Assembly (NCBI GenBank): GCA_916613615.1
Contig: OU744725.1
Span: 6,926,708 to 6,990,707, forward strand
DNA: 64,000 nt
DNA from: Steromphala cineraria
Lineage: Eukaryota > Mollusca > Gastropoda > Trochida > Trochidae
Direction of reading: 5' to 3'
A program made the position numbers and the translations under genes. The notes under the pieces are model-generated. The model searched no databases. It had not been told where the DNA came from and saw nothing but the letters and a program-made list of their open reading frames with translations. This document shows, one piece after another, positions 13,231-25,693 of the stretch. Positions within the stretch are counted from its first letter, which is position 1; every line of letters begins with the position of its first letter.

Positions 13231-14429
13231 ACAGTGATTACGTAACTCGTGACCTTGACCTTTGACCTTGAAAGTGAACATGTCAAAATAGTTCCCTAAG
13301 AGATGTAGGCAGTTAGTTATGAATAAGAATTCTTGAAACCTTAGTGGGGAAAAGTATAACCAAAATGAGTGCGGCGACGGTATGGTGATTTCCTATAAAT
13401 GTTGGCAAATTATTTTGCACGTTTATAAGTAGTTTCAAAATCAACGAAGATTATGGATGTTCCTTACCTGGATTGTGTAGGGATAAATGAGCCGTCAGCT
13501 ATTTAGCACATTGATGCCATGACCACCATTGGGATAGTAGAAAGATCTGGGACAAAGGGGACCAAAACGATGAGGGGTAGACATAGCGCAAGAGACACAG
13601 CAGGTTTTTAAACGCCTCAAATTTTGCCTGGCTTCTACCAGGCGCACAAAACACCACACTATGATAAAGTTTGTAGTCAAGTTGCATTCAAGTTGGATTT
13701 TACCTTGACAAGCTATTTATCACATGTAGCATTATAAATGTTATTCATTTATTAGAGGTTGTTCAATCGTTCATCCATTAGACCAAACGAATTGTGTACA
13801 ATTTTATTCATTGTTTTCTTTTCTGGCTTTCACAGTGATTACGTAACTCGTGACCTTGACCTTTGACCTTGAAAGTGAACATGTCAAAATAGTTCCCTAA
13901 GAGATGTAGGCAGTTAGTTATGAATAAGAATTCTTGAAACCTTAGTGGGGAAAAGTATAACCAAAATGAGTGCGGCGACGGTATGGTGATTTCCTATAAA
14001 TGTTGGCAAATTATTTTGCACGTTTATAAGTAGTTTCAAAATCAACGAAGATTATGGATGTTCCTTACCTGGATTGTGTAGGGATAAATGAGCCGTCAGC
14101 TATTTAGCACATTGATGCCATGACCACCATTGGGATAGTAGAAAGATCTGGGACAAAGGGGACCAAAACGATGAGGGGTAGACATAGCGCAAGAGACACA
14201 GCAGGTTTTTAAACGCCTCAAATTTTGCCTGGCTTCTACCAGGCGCACAAAACACCACACTATGATAAAGTTTGTAGTCAAGTTGCATTCAAGTTGGATT
14301 TTACCTTGACAAGCTATTTATCACATGTAGCATTATAAATGTTATTCATTTATTAGAGGTTGTTCAATCGTTCATCCATTAGACCAAACGAATTGTGTAC
14401 AATTTTATTCATTGTTTTCTTTTCTGGCT
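13231..14429 (+). repeat. Near-identical tandem duplication, 601-bp offset
   Basis: Copy 1 is 13231-13828 and copy 2 is 13832-14429. They look identical over about 598 bp by eye, including duplicated antisense frames (13495-13680 and 14096-14281), so the event is very recent or an assembly artefact. Each copy starts with a cluster of TGACCTTGA-type motifs. No gene is recognised inside. Confidence 0.92.
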
Positions 14430-16744
14430 CCTATATAACTCTTAAATTTCGGATTTGTCAAATGTCCTCTTCTTTATATACTTGAAATATATATATCAAT
14501 ACCAAGGATAGGGTACAATATTTGGAAAACAGATTCACGTTGTGAATAAAATTTGTCAAAGCCAATGAATAGTAGCTTAAGCTTTTCGAAAGGAAAAACG
14601 TTATCTTAGAAATGAACTATTTTTCAAGTCAATATCAATGCCTGAATATTATTTGATAGAAATGCAAGGACATATTCATTTGAGGCAATGGATCACATTT
14701 GAAATCAACCGACATTGTTAACTGATAACAAATAATTGTGGTTTTGAAAATGTTTTACGAAGCATTGGAAACTTTCGTTGATACTGATATTCTTTATTCC
14801 TTCTATTTAATTATCGAGGTAAGAGGGAGATTCTAACAATGGACTAACGATTTTCTGTGCAGTCTTGCTACGATGGATGACAAAAAGATGCTCTTCTCCC
14901 CATTAGCAACAAAGAACTTTTGCAGAGACATCGGATTTCATGAACATTGAAAAAAGCTTTGTCAGTCGGTTTGAAAGAATGTTATTTCAACATTTGCCTC
15001 GCAAACAGAAACAATATCGATTTGTACTATTGGTTAGCTTTTTTCCTGAGGAACGTTAAGATCAGATCTTCATTAAATCAATTGTTCAACTTACATTAAC
15101 ATCTGCGCATCTGTTGTGTTAAAGAAAAAGTTTCGACTGATGTCACTTTAAGGTCAGTATCAAATCGCAGTTACCTTTAAAAGCTGTCAAGGCAATTAGT
15201 AATCTAAGACATAAAACTTCATTCTATGTTTAATAGTTTCCTTACACATCCTCTATATTTCCAGGATGAAACTACTAACGAGCTTGATAAGTGGAAAACT
15301 GAAACCACATTTTACCGTTGACACCTGTTTTCAGGGTAAGAATTGTAAACCACATGTATATAGATCGATCTAAGTTAAGTTAAGCACCGCCTACTTTCTC
15401 CTTCTAAGCCAAGTGATAATCTTTTAAAAAAAAAGTATTTCATAGAATAATAATTATGTAACACTTAAACAATGGACACTTTATTCAAATAACGTTGCAC
15501 TACGTTTGGATATTTGGATATCTACATTTATAAAATCCTGATAAGTTGGTGATCAAAAGCTTGTTTCGTTATCCTAAACAGGATGGTATATTTTTTTGTT
15601 TTAATTTGAGAACATTGTTTTCGGTGAAGTGAGCTGATGATGTTTTTATAAATGCATTTAAGAGACGTCACTGGTTACAGAAATATGAACATTTAAAATA
15701 TCCTCTTTTAGAAAAACGATAACTAAGTAAGGAGACTCATGGCGACTTCTAGTCAGTATCTATAGTAATTACCACTCGTTATCAAAGAGTACTGACTTTT
15801 TACAGATTTAACCCGAAAGTTTCCAATATGTATTCATCAATCAGATGATCATGATGTCTTGTAACACATTTCATAAGTAAAAGGAAGATATTTCAACAAC
15901 CTCAATTTTATTTTAGTTGCTTATTAGGCATGATAAAATATTTGATGATGAGTCGACGACAACCTTAAAACAACAATGTTGTTTAGGTTCACCGCTGAGA
16001 AACTTGTCAAAGATCCAATGTTTGATTTGCCTAACTGATACATTAAGACCCATTATCCTAAATGAATAGAGCATCACATTTTCATTTTGGAATAAAGGGA
16101 GTGCCTACTTTGTACTGGGTTTATATAACCATAGGAAAGTTGTACAGGCGACACTGAATATCGATGACCAGCTATTTTGTGCCATATTGAATAAAAGCCT
16201 ATTCGGCAACATTGTAACTTGTTTAAATTAATTCCAGTGTACAAGAGGCTCTTTAACCCAAACACACTACAAGCCAACATAAATTAAGTAACAATTCAGT
16301 ATGGTCAAGATGAATGTTGAGAAATTCTACATTTCACGTTTTGCTTTTGACATATCCTGCAGACAAGATGTTTAACCTACATACTGCAATTATCTGCTAC
16401 AGGATCACACAGAATACAGCTTGCACAAAGTGAGAAATAGTCATAAGTGGACATCTAATATATATGTGTAGATAATTTGACCTTGCATTGGTGACTACTA
16501 TGCTTGTGTTTGAGATAGTTTGGTGTACACAATTCACAAAATAGTATGTTGATTGTTTAAAAAAAATAATCTTCCGGCAAATCTTTTTTTAAATCTGAGA
16601 GGAAGGACATTAATCAATGGGGGGAAAAAGCAGTATAAAGATACATATTAGTATATCATAATTAGTAGTGAATTCCAAAATTTAAATATATCCTTTATCA
16701 CTATAGTCCACCATGTTTTTGACTGAGAAAAGATGAAATGAGGT
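14430..16744. other. AT-rich stretch with part of duplicated block B
   Basis: 14825-15030 is the diverged partner of 4589-4795. The rest holds no recognised feature. Confidence 0.45.
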
Positions 16745-16945
16745 GATCTCGGGTTCAATTATATCAGTGTGGCTAAGCAGTGCGGTGAAACCTGCGACCG
16801 TCGGCTGGAACTAGCGAACCATGGGTGGTACAGCGCTAAAATTGAGTGCGATATTGTACCTTAACCCATTACTGCGGATTGTTAACTACGGATCTCTTGA
16901 TCTGACGCTGAACGCGCCAACCACTGTGATATCCGTCCCCTGATT
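16745..16945 (-). mobile_element. tRNA-derived SINE copy, minus strand
   Basis: The reverse strand reads GGGGACGGATATCACAGTGG, then GTACCACCCATGGTTCGCTA and TTTCACCGC, the same order as in the SINEs at 37021 and 41801. The A-box-like head is retained and the B box is decayed. Confidence 0.65.
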
Positions 16946-17569
16946 GAGAAGAGCACTGTTTTGTTAACGTTTGTTGTATAACTAAATTTATAGCAATTTA
17001 CACAGGAATTCAATTTGAGTGTGTAAGTATAACCAAATAATCAGTGTGCAACGAAATAGGAATACTTAACATAATGATTATGCCATATATTTCATTACAT
17101 GGTGTGAATATTTGTAAAAACCGAAATGTTTGTGTTATGGGCTAAAGGGCCATTTTATTGTCTAGACAACAGCGTTTTTTTAAAGGTATGTTTTTCAAAA
17201 GCTTTGAAATCGAAAACTCTGTGCAGTGTTTTGATATTTGATGGTCATTAGATTTGATATTGCTTGATCGTGTATTGTTTCCTTTTTGTCAAATTGCGTC
17301 TCCTTAAATGAAGATTTTATATTGATATACCTGAGTAATATATAAAAAGTTACCACCTCAGACAAAGCCTTCGTCAAAGACTCAGTGTTGAATGAACTTC
17401 CAAGCTTTTTTTCCGTTTTGTCACTTTTCTGTCAGCTTGCCGACTATTGTTTATACGTTTAATCTCCCTTTACTTTAATTGAAAGATATGATAATTAATG
17501 TAACAAGTGAACAAAGTCAATGTAGAACAACTTAAGACGCTCCAGTACATGACACCATCAACCTTATTG

Positions 17570-18792
17570 ATTGGTGCCCCAAAGGGCACCAAGTATTATG
17601 ATTTGATTCTCCTAAAACTTTTCTGAATTCTCTCTATATTACTCTTGATATCTTCAAAGGGAAGCCGCGCCAATCACATGTGTTGTATCCTAATCAAAAG
17701 ACCAATGAACAGAGCTGTAGCAAAAAATGCATTACGTCACCATGTGGGTCATTAATACAAAATATTTGGCACATTAAACTGTGGAATATGATTTCGCTTT
17801 AAATGTCATGTTAAAAGAGAAACAATATTTTCTATCAAAGACGCTGATAAATGTTAACAGACTCAATCAAAAACATCTTCATTTGATGAAGAGTCTGCAT
17901 TTGTTCCAGATAAGAGCATTATTTCGCATTCAATAATCGCAGAATCCACTTTTTTATAAACCCACGCGATTTAATTTCACGCTGGGCTCGCCTGGCGATT
18001 TAAAAGTAATGTTTGTGTAAGAACGATGGTGTCATCGAAAAAAGACTTATGTTTACTAATAGGTAGATCGCTTACGACCACGTGACAAGTCATACTTAAC
18101 GATGTTTACGTTGAAAACATGTATTTATTATCAGAGCTACTGAAATTGACTCTTGCTATACTTAGAATATGACCTACATCGCTGGTTCCATACGGTTACT
18201 ATAAGGCCGCGGCTTAGCTCAGCGGAGCTGGGTTGAAATCCCGTCAGATCATCGGAAAGTATTTTGTTTATTATCTGTAATACTACAGTTAATAATTAAC
18301 CAGCATGACAAGGAGATATGGTTTTGGCAGTACGTTTTGCACAATTTTCCTGTCATTGTCAACGCTACATGGCAACCAATGCAGTGCTTTTAGTTTTACT
18401 TCAAGTAACAACATCACAATGCCATAACATCATAAACTGTCACTGTCACATCACTGTCTTGAAAGTCTAGTGTTGTTGTGTTCAGAGATTTACATTTTTT
18501 CTCTGAGATCTCAAAAAGAGTGAATTTGAATGATAAATAGAATATCACCCTCGTGTGTTTTGATTTGAAATATACCAACAATCGTTGATGAATGTAAAAA
18601 ATATTCATAACTTTCAGCAATTCGTGTTGATAGAAATTAATTTAGTGAAATGAACTTTGAGTAATACTCGTGTTAATATTACTGCTGTTATCCAGTGTTG
18701 TATATATTATCACCCAAATTGTTCGACAAATCACAATCTCCTTCATCTGCCTATGTGGCACCAAGCATGCCTTTTTAAAGGCTTTTCTTGTT
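17570..18792 (+). mobile_element. 1.2-kb inserted element, copy 1, with tRNA-like core
   Basis: Present again in inverted orientation at 34677-35838 with high similarity. The near end carries the stem-loop TTGGTGCCCCAAAGGGCACC, which the other copy lacks. Internally, GGCCGCGGCTTAGCTCAGCG followed by GGTTGAAATCC resembles polymerase III A and B boxes without an anticodon arm. No open frame of note, so it is non-autonomous. Class unknown. Confidence 0.75.
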
Positions 18793-18885
18793 GTAAATCG
18801 TCCTGTAGCATCTTCACACTCAGCTCCAATAAAGTCTGTAATTAGGGCTCGCGGCGAGTCAAAGGGACGCCAGTGTTGTCAGAAT
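18789..18885 (+). repeat. Dispersed ~95-bp core repeat, copy 4
   Basis: TTGTAAATCGTCCTGTAGCA, CTCCAATAAAGTCTGTAATT and GACGCCAGTGTTGTCAG. One frame reads APIKSVIRARGESKGRQCCQ, nearly the same as copy 5. Confidence 0.75.
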
Positions 18886-19810
18886 TTAGAGAATATCCTA
18901 TAATTGTGCTCATGATCAAGGCCTCTGTCACTTGTAGCTAGTGCTAGACATGCACTGGTATGTTGATGGTGGATGGAGTCATATAATGGTGGTCATTGAT
19001 ATTTTATCTGAAGAACAGAATGTTATGGTATGTACTGGATCACACCTGAGAGCAAATCTTTTAACCTTGCCTCAATGTGGCCTGGTCCGCCGATAGCAAA
19101 ACTTTACCACAAAATATATTAGATTATTTTCCAAGGGCAACAAATAGTCAGGGAGAGACATTGTTTTTTGTTTTTGTTGTATTCTTTCTGTGTTAGTGTA
19201 TATAATATAATTGTTTGGACCAAGATACTCTTGTTTACATGAGTTAAATTGGTGTATGCTGTACATTCACTTACATCTACTTATCAAAATGGACACATAC
19301 GGAACATAATTACTTTTGCTGCGTGATTACAACCAATAAAGATAGATATAATGGGATAAATTAGACAGGAGGCGATTTAGACTCACTCCAACATTACATA
19401 TCAATAAAGGGTGGAAATTTCAAGGTTACAATAACATATTACTTTTGGTAGCTTTTCATTTCTTGCAAGGAACAGATCGTAGATTTAAATGTTATACTTG
19501 TTATGTAAGCAAGGTAGTCATTTTGCTGATTGGAAGAAACACATATTAGCCATCATGAATCATGTTTATATACATTAGATTTAATCGCGAGTTTATACAG
19601 TATCTATAAACGATAACAGCTATTGATACACTTTTGAGAATGTTATAATATATTTCAGTCAGTAACATTTGTCAAACTTCAATGCTCACATACTATTGTG
19701 GTGGCATATTCAGGAAACTGTGGACTGAATAAATGGTGAGACATGATTATAGAAAGTGGATTCTATAAATGTGAGCTATTTATCTGTAATCTTACTCTAG
19801 AACCTTAGAA

Positions 19811-21554
19811 ATTTAAAATGTATCTTGTACATACATTGGTTCATGGGTCACATGTGACGGGTGATAACGTAGTTGAAATTGCCTTTAAATAACACTTTTA
19901 AGAAGCTTGAGACTGAAGTAAAAACTCTCATTATAACGTCATAGCATTGTGAGGTCATCATTTGCGGTCGTCCTAGCAATGTATAAATTGTTTGTAGATG
20001 TCGCTGGATCTCAAATAAGAACTATCTACTGTGCTAGTCACTTTGGTTTTTGTCATGTTAATCAACATACAAGTAACCAAAAGTGCAAAAAATTTTTGAG
20101 TAATGTAATTAATATGCAAATTATGTTCATAACAGGGCCATCTTTACTTCAGGTAGGACTACTTTTGATAAGTAAGTTTAAATTTGCCTATCTCACGTGT
20201 TTAATGGTACGTTTTTGTACCGAATACTAATCAACTGCACTACGACTTTGACATGTAGCCACAGATACCATCAATGTATATGCATCAATATCATTTTGAT
20301 TTATTGTTAATATACCGTCATTTCAGACAACGATATGTATAAAAATGATTTTTTGAAACACGAATTAAAGGAAAATAAAAAAATAAGAAACCTGATTGTA
20401 AAAAGAAGATTTTTTATGAACCGAACTCTATGATTTTTCGAATGGAGCAATCGAGGACACGTTTCAAATAGTTTTAGATCATGTGTCGGTCTAACCTACT
20501 TCTTACTGACAAATACTCAAAGGAAAAACGTGTCCGCTGTAGTCGATAATGCTTAACAGTAAGCACGAGCCAATCCTGAAAGTGCGATATGTCGTGGCAG
20601 GTGGTGATTTGCTGACGTAATTTGAATGTTGAAATGGGAGGTTTTTTTCTCAGTCATTTAATGACTATTTTTTTAACCAATGAGATTCTCTTTATTTATA
20701 TCTTCCTGAATGCAAATTGAGTATGTTTTATGTAAATTAAATAGCTACATACATACATATTACATAACATAGAGCTGTCATACCTCATAATTTGTAGAAA
20801 TGCCATTCTTTAATTAGCATTTCTTGTGCCAACATGTATAACCCGTTACTAGCGCTGATCAATTCATTGATTGGCCTATCCATCTGCTTGTTTCATCATC
20901 TGTTTTAATATAGAAGCCAACTTGTTTTGATAAAGTCTACATGATTGTTTCTACTGTAATTAGGAATACATTTAAACCATTCGAAATTATTTAGAAACGA
21001 CTTTCTAAAATGTTGAGAAAACGAGTGTATATTCTATCACAGACATTTCTGAACCAAATTCCATCTACTTTGTGGTATACACGTCATAACCACATCAGTA
21101 TATATAATATAGTGCAGGGAGTTCAGATGCCATGGTGATAGACCTGTCTGAAATTACCCTATTCAATTCTAATCAGTCTGGCTTATGTGTAAGTGATGCT
21201 CTCAAATTTAAAAATACCATAGTATATTATATGAATGGACAGGCTATTTTTGTAAGTTGACCATCTGACTGAAAATCAGTTCGTCTATGGCGGTCGGGTA
21301 GGCGGGTGTTTTCTACGATGCAATGTTTGAGGTAATATGACATGAGCAGTTATTCACTATATTCATGATGACCTTTTCATAAATTCAATATCGCATACAT
21401 AGATAAATGGATACCTCTAAGTCTCAAAAAGAAGACAATCTCTATTTGGTTACAATGTTAATTCCAGTACATCACAAACTGTTTCCTGTTCTTCTGTTCT
21501 TTAAACATGTCGTCTTAATACAATGCCCGTCAAGGCATTGATTCTTGTTTAAGG
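19811..21554. other. AT-rich stretch, nothing recognised
   Basis: The 93-codon plus-strand frame at 19949-20230 has no family resemblance. No repeat or exon is supported. Confidence 0.45.
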
Positions 21555-21970
21555 TTCTGTAATGGAGCTTAAGATAATCATCACAAAGTCCGGTGCTGCA
21601 AAGAAAGTTGCTAATTCCATCTAAGTTAGATAATTTCTTACAATAGATATATATTAATTTGATAATATCAAAATGTCATGGCATAACTTATTGACTTCAA
21701 TGTATTGTACAGGGTCCAATGACCTTTCTATTAAATTAACATTTGATTTGATTCGATTACCTTGTACCAGCAATGATTGTTAACTGAATGATATTCTAAG
21801 CTCTGCTGACACATGTGGATTACTGGGTGTACACCAGAAAAATAACTCCCTGGTAAATTGTTCTCAGGGACGGGAATGGTTGACCCAGTTTTGCAGGTGT
21901 TCTTTGACTGAATATCTAGCTTAAAGTTCAATACTTAGACAGTGCAGTAATGTCAACACTTACGGAACCT
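21555..21970. repeat. Duplicated block C, copy 2
   Basis: Diverged partner of 6935-7300 with the same landmark order. The frame that is open in copy 1 contains a stop here. Confidence 0.65.
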
Positions 21971-22027
21971 AAGCTGTTTCCATTGGTACTTCTTGGACAG
22001 ATTATGACTTTGTACTGAATCAATATG

Positions 22028-22270
22028 TCATACTTTTCTATTCTCGACAAATGCCATGTTAAACAGAAGTATGAATTGGATGAGCGCTTTGCCTGAAGTG
22101 TTGACATTACTTAACCATTGTATTGGCTTCCTTTTTAATATCGTTCTATTGTAGATGGTATTTTGAGTTAACCTACCTTCACCACTGATTTCAGGTTTGA
22201 CACTGATATGTGAGTGTGTTTGAGTTTTGCGCCGCTTGGGCAATATATCAGCCGTAAGCAGCGTTTCCAC
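22028..22270 (-). CDS. Unrecognised small open frame, possible exon
   Basis: Starts METLLTADILPKRRKTQTHS and runs to a plausible splice donor (GAAG|gtaggt). The basic, polar composition could be an exon of an unknown gene, but no partner exon or family match was found. Confidence 0.12.
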   Translation of the reverse strand: METLLTADILPKRRKTQTHSHISVKPEISGEGRLTQNTIYNRTILKRKPIQWLSNVNTSGKALIQFILLFNMAFVENRKV

Positions 22271-22604
22271 AAGGGTTGTTAATAAATTGTTACTTTAACT
22301 TGGTATCTAAAAATAACCTGGACATCCACACTCGGTTACCAATGACAGAATAATTATTGTGATATCTGAAAATCACACTATTGTACAACATCATTTTGCT
22401 ATGTACAATAATAAAACTAACATCCTGCCATATGACGACACAATACAGGGACAGAGAGGAAATGAACAGTGCGAATACGTCACCCTTTATTCACTGAAAA
22501 CCATACATATAATAGGTTTCTATCTACCACTGGTCGGAATGCCTTCTTTAAGATGGCTCCATTATCGAACCCTCAATGTTGAAAAAGGCTCATCCTGTCG
22601 GTGA

Positions 22605-22745
22605 CATATAGATTAAGCTATATTCCCGAGCAACTGTTTTTTAGCTGTCTATACGGTGCTCAGTTAATAACGTGTATCTCTGATGTGGTCTCTTATCGAA
22701 AGGTTTCAAAATGTGATAACGTTTTTGATAATAACGTTCTGAGAC
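22605..22745 (+). repeat. Duplicated block D, copy 1
   Basis: TTAAGCTATATTCC, TCTA(T)ACGGTGCTCAGT, TCTCTGA and CAAAATGTGA recur in order at about 26005-26135, diverged. Confidence 0.5.
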
Positions 22746-23189
22746 AACTGCCATTTTTTTGTGTTTGGTACAACTTTTGTCAGCAAATGATATTTGTCTT
22801 CCAATAACGGTGTTTATGTGTTTCATGCAAAACAAAGTCTGAAATGGAGTCAAAAGTCTTAACTTGTGAAGGGGGATACCAAACATTTGACAAGTAAATT
22901 ACATGAAATAACGAAGCTCGAGAGTTGGTACACTTAATACATCGTTTAAACATAGTTTTAGCTCAAGAGGGCAACTACTGTTAGTATTGAACGTCTGCAG
23001 TATTTTAATTACTATTTACAATATATCATTGGAACTTCCTACTATCATTCCTACGACTCTTTATTTGCGTAATAACTTTTCTGTCAAATAAATTGATGTT
23101 TATTCTTTTGATAATGAATGATGCATGGAAAAAAAATATTCAATCCTGATGGCAAGAGGCAATGTAGTACAACTATAGAGGCTCCAGAT

Positions 23190-23302
23190 TATGACAATAT
23201 TAACCTTATTGTAAATCGTCTTGGAACCTCTTTACTCTCTGCTCCAATAAAGTCTGTAACTAATACACGCGGCGAGTCAAAGGGACGCCAGTGTTGTCAG
23301 CA
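23190..23302 (+). repeat. Dispersed ~95-bp core repeat, copy 5
   Basis: AACCTTATTGTAAATCGTCT, CTCCAATAAAGTCTGTAACT and GACGCCAGTGTTGTCAG. It lies in an open frame (23118-23396) reading APIKSVTNTRGESKGRQCCQ across the core. Confidence 0.75.
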
Positions 23303-23989
23303 TTGTGAGAATGACGTTTATGACCAAAGACTAAACCAAGAAATGTTGTCTGTACTTTTGTGTAAACCAAAGCAATATTTAATGGTGACGGATTAATGCG
23401 AGGAAAAATGTGAGACCACTGAAATGTGTCCAAATATAAGTATTGTCATAGGCAGAAATCTACACATCACACTTTGGATTTTTAAAATCAAAAGTAACAT
23501 TTGTGATCCCTAAGTGATATCAAAACACAAAGACTTTTTTTATCATTCATGATAAGAGGCTAACAGGGACATTGAGTTTTCAGCATTTTTTTTCATCGAT
23601 AATTGAGAAAATGCCTACAATCTTAAAATCTGTGAGTAAATTTGAGGTTCTTTTAGTTGAATTTGTTTAGCTAAGCCATTATCTTTAACAGTGGTCATTT
23701 CTTTCTTTGGGTATTTTTCTTTACATTTGATATTTGATAAGTTAGTGATTTGGAAGGTTCATACTGCTTGGGCAACTAACTTTTGCTATGAGGTCTTTTT
23801 TTAAAGAATCATCAATTCAGTCAAGAGAATGATGATTATCACAGTTCAGCAAAAGATACTGACATTTATTTTAAATTTTGACTCAAATATACCAAAAAGT
23901 TGTTAAGACAGTTATCCAAAGACAGTGAATCGTAATTCAAGTGAAGTTTTCGTGTCTACACTGCCTGATGATGTTTCTATCCAAAACCA

Positions 23990-24210
23990 TTAAAGAGACA
24001 GTAGCACGTTTTTTGAAAATTTCATTTTTTATTTTTTTTACTGATAATTGTACGTCAATGCTAAATGTGCAAGAAAAAGGAATCGCATGGCTGAACTTTG
24101 CATTATATATTTGATTTATTACTGCTTCATTTAATTTAAATACATTGTCTTTCCATTGGAACTATTTATTTTAATATTCCTGACTTCACCTTAATTTCCC
24201 CCTGTTTTTA
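23990..24210 (+). mobile_element. TTAA-flanked MITE family, partial copy
   Basis: TTAAAGAGACAGTAGCACGT, AAAAAGGAATCGCATGGCTG and ATACATTGTCTTTC match the complete copies at 31900-32263 and in the 54-61 kb array. The far terminal repeat is not intact. Confidence 0.75.
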
Positions 24211-25382
24211 ATTTAGCGAATAAAAACTTATGTATAAACACTTTATACTGATATATGTCATATTAACATAGAACCTCAATCATCCAAAGTTCACAAATAT
24301 AAACTGATCGTATTTGAACTAAAACCATACCCGGATGAACAATAGACATTTGACTCCAAGCAATGACATCGATAACAGCCCCAAGATAGGTCGTCTCCAG
24401 TGTGCTGCAGCCCACAACTTGACTACAACAGTCTATAAGAGTTTTATACAATATTTACCACTACGCTCGAGGCCGGCTTTCTCCTGTACTGAACGACCTG
24501 AATTGGAGATAATATGTAGGCTTGATATGCCATAAGCCAGGTATCATGTTGTTGGTTTTAGAAAAGATAGCTCAAAAGGAAATCCATTTTCCCGTAAACA
24601 AACGAGTATGATGTTTAAACATTAGGCATAGTATAAGAATGGTGAAATAGTTGTTTAATGGAACGCCAATGATCATTTTTGAGCGGGCGACATCGGCATC
24701 ACTTTATTGATAAAGATTTTAACAATGTTTTCTTAGTAGCTTCCCAACTTCTAAAATGCCTCTCAAAGAAATGGTATAATATAGACTTTATATCAGATGT
24801 TCATCTAATACTTTCACCAGATAAGTTTTTCTGTGCATAGGTCTGCGGCTGATATTTGCTCGAATGAGACTCGTGATTCAAACATGAGTTACTACAATCA
24901 CACATTAGTGTTTTTCACCAGAAAAGATAAGATAATAGAGATGTTATGCTCGCATATCCTTGATGGCGAGACAAGAAGTTTTATACTTTGATAAATCATA
25001 TTTTTTCGTCGTTTTCATGTCTATCTATTTTTCCTTATCAATACGTCCTGCGTCTAATCAAAGCCAGACATGAGTAAAATCTGTTAATGTCTCGATTTTG
25101 GTGAACCAGCTACACTTAGTCATTTTTGCGTATTTGTAGCAGGTAATATTGTACCTATTGTACCTTCTTCCTGTGATGTAGTAAAGGCAATTTGTTTGTT
25201 CACGAAAGGCCGTACGTGATAGATCGTGGTTTTTAGACTCTCAAAGAAGTGTTCGTTTTTTCTTTGATTACCACTTTGCAAAGTTTTAGACAGTCGTGAC
25301 AGGTGTCATTGTCTCTCAATCTGTGACATGATATGGACGAAACGTGTAACCATGTCTAATGCATTCTCTCCCCACAGAGGCA
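24211..25382. other. No gene recognised; part of a diverged duplicate
   Basis: 24935-25060 (GATGTTATGCTCGCATATCC, GGCGAGACAAGA) resembles 33965-34095 at low identity. Open frames at 24263-24535 have no recognised family. Confidence 0.4.
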
Positions 25383-25686
25383 GATCAAGTCATGAAATGT
25401 TGATACAGCCTCTGTTCTAACTCGCCGAAATCCGTGGGTTTCGGCAGTTTCCCCTGGTCGAAAAAACTCGCACCACAATTAATTTGAATTTCTTTATCAA
25501 ATGACAACGCTTCTCGCATGGAACGGGTGGTTTATAACACAATGTTTCTGCCATGGTTCAGTAGGCAAAATGATGATTTTAGAAAAGCGTTGCACAACTA
25601 GCTTTTATTGCATCCAATCAGGCATCTCCTATTCTATCTGTCGGCGTAACAGAACAGAGGCTGTATCAACATTTCATGACTTAATC
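25383..25686. mobile_element. MITE with 36-bp terminal inverted repeats
   Basis: 25383-25418 and 25651-25686 are reverse complements with one mismatch in 36 (AAGTCATGAAATGTTGATAC / GTATCAACATTTCATGACTT core). The ~230-bp interior codes for nothing recognised, a typical non-autonomous DNA transposon structure. Confidence 0.8.
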
Positions 25687-25693
25687 TTCCTCA

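Larger units (their letters stand above)
17515..19810 (+). repeat. Duplicated block A, copy 2, interrupted by a 1.2-kb insertion
   Basis: Matches 2290-3010 but is split after CACCATCAACCTTATT by the element at about 17570-18790, then resumes at TTGTAAATCGTCCTG and continues with ACATATCAATAAAGG, AACATATTACTTTTG and ATGGTGAGACATGA. It contains core repeat copy 4 (18789-18885). Confidence 0.75.

Noticed and set aside
13495..14288. Duplicated 61-62 codon minus-strand frames
   Set aside because: They are duplicated with the 601-bp unit and lack any recognised motif or splice context.
18207..18260. tRNA gene
   Set aside because: Only A- and B-box-like motifs are present; no anticodon arm or complete acceptor stem can be folded.
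22359..22604. Plus-strand frame containing NKTNILPYDDT, reminiscent of the protein tyrosine phosphatase 'NRYxNILPYD' motif
   Set aside because: Nothing after it follows the phosphatase domain and no flanking exon is seen; probably a chance resemblance.
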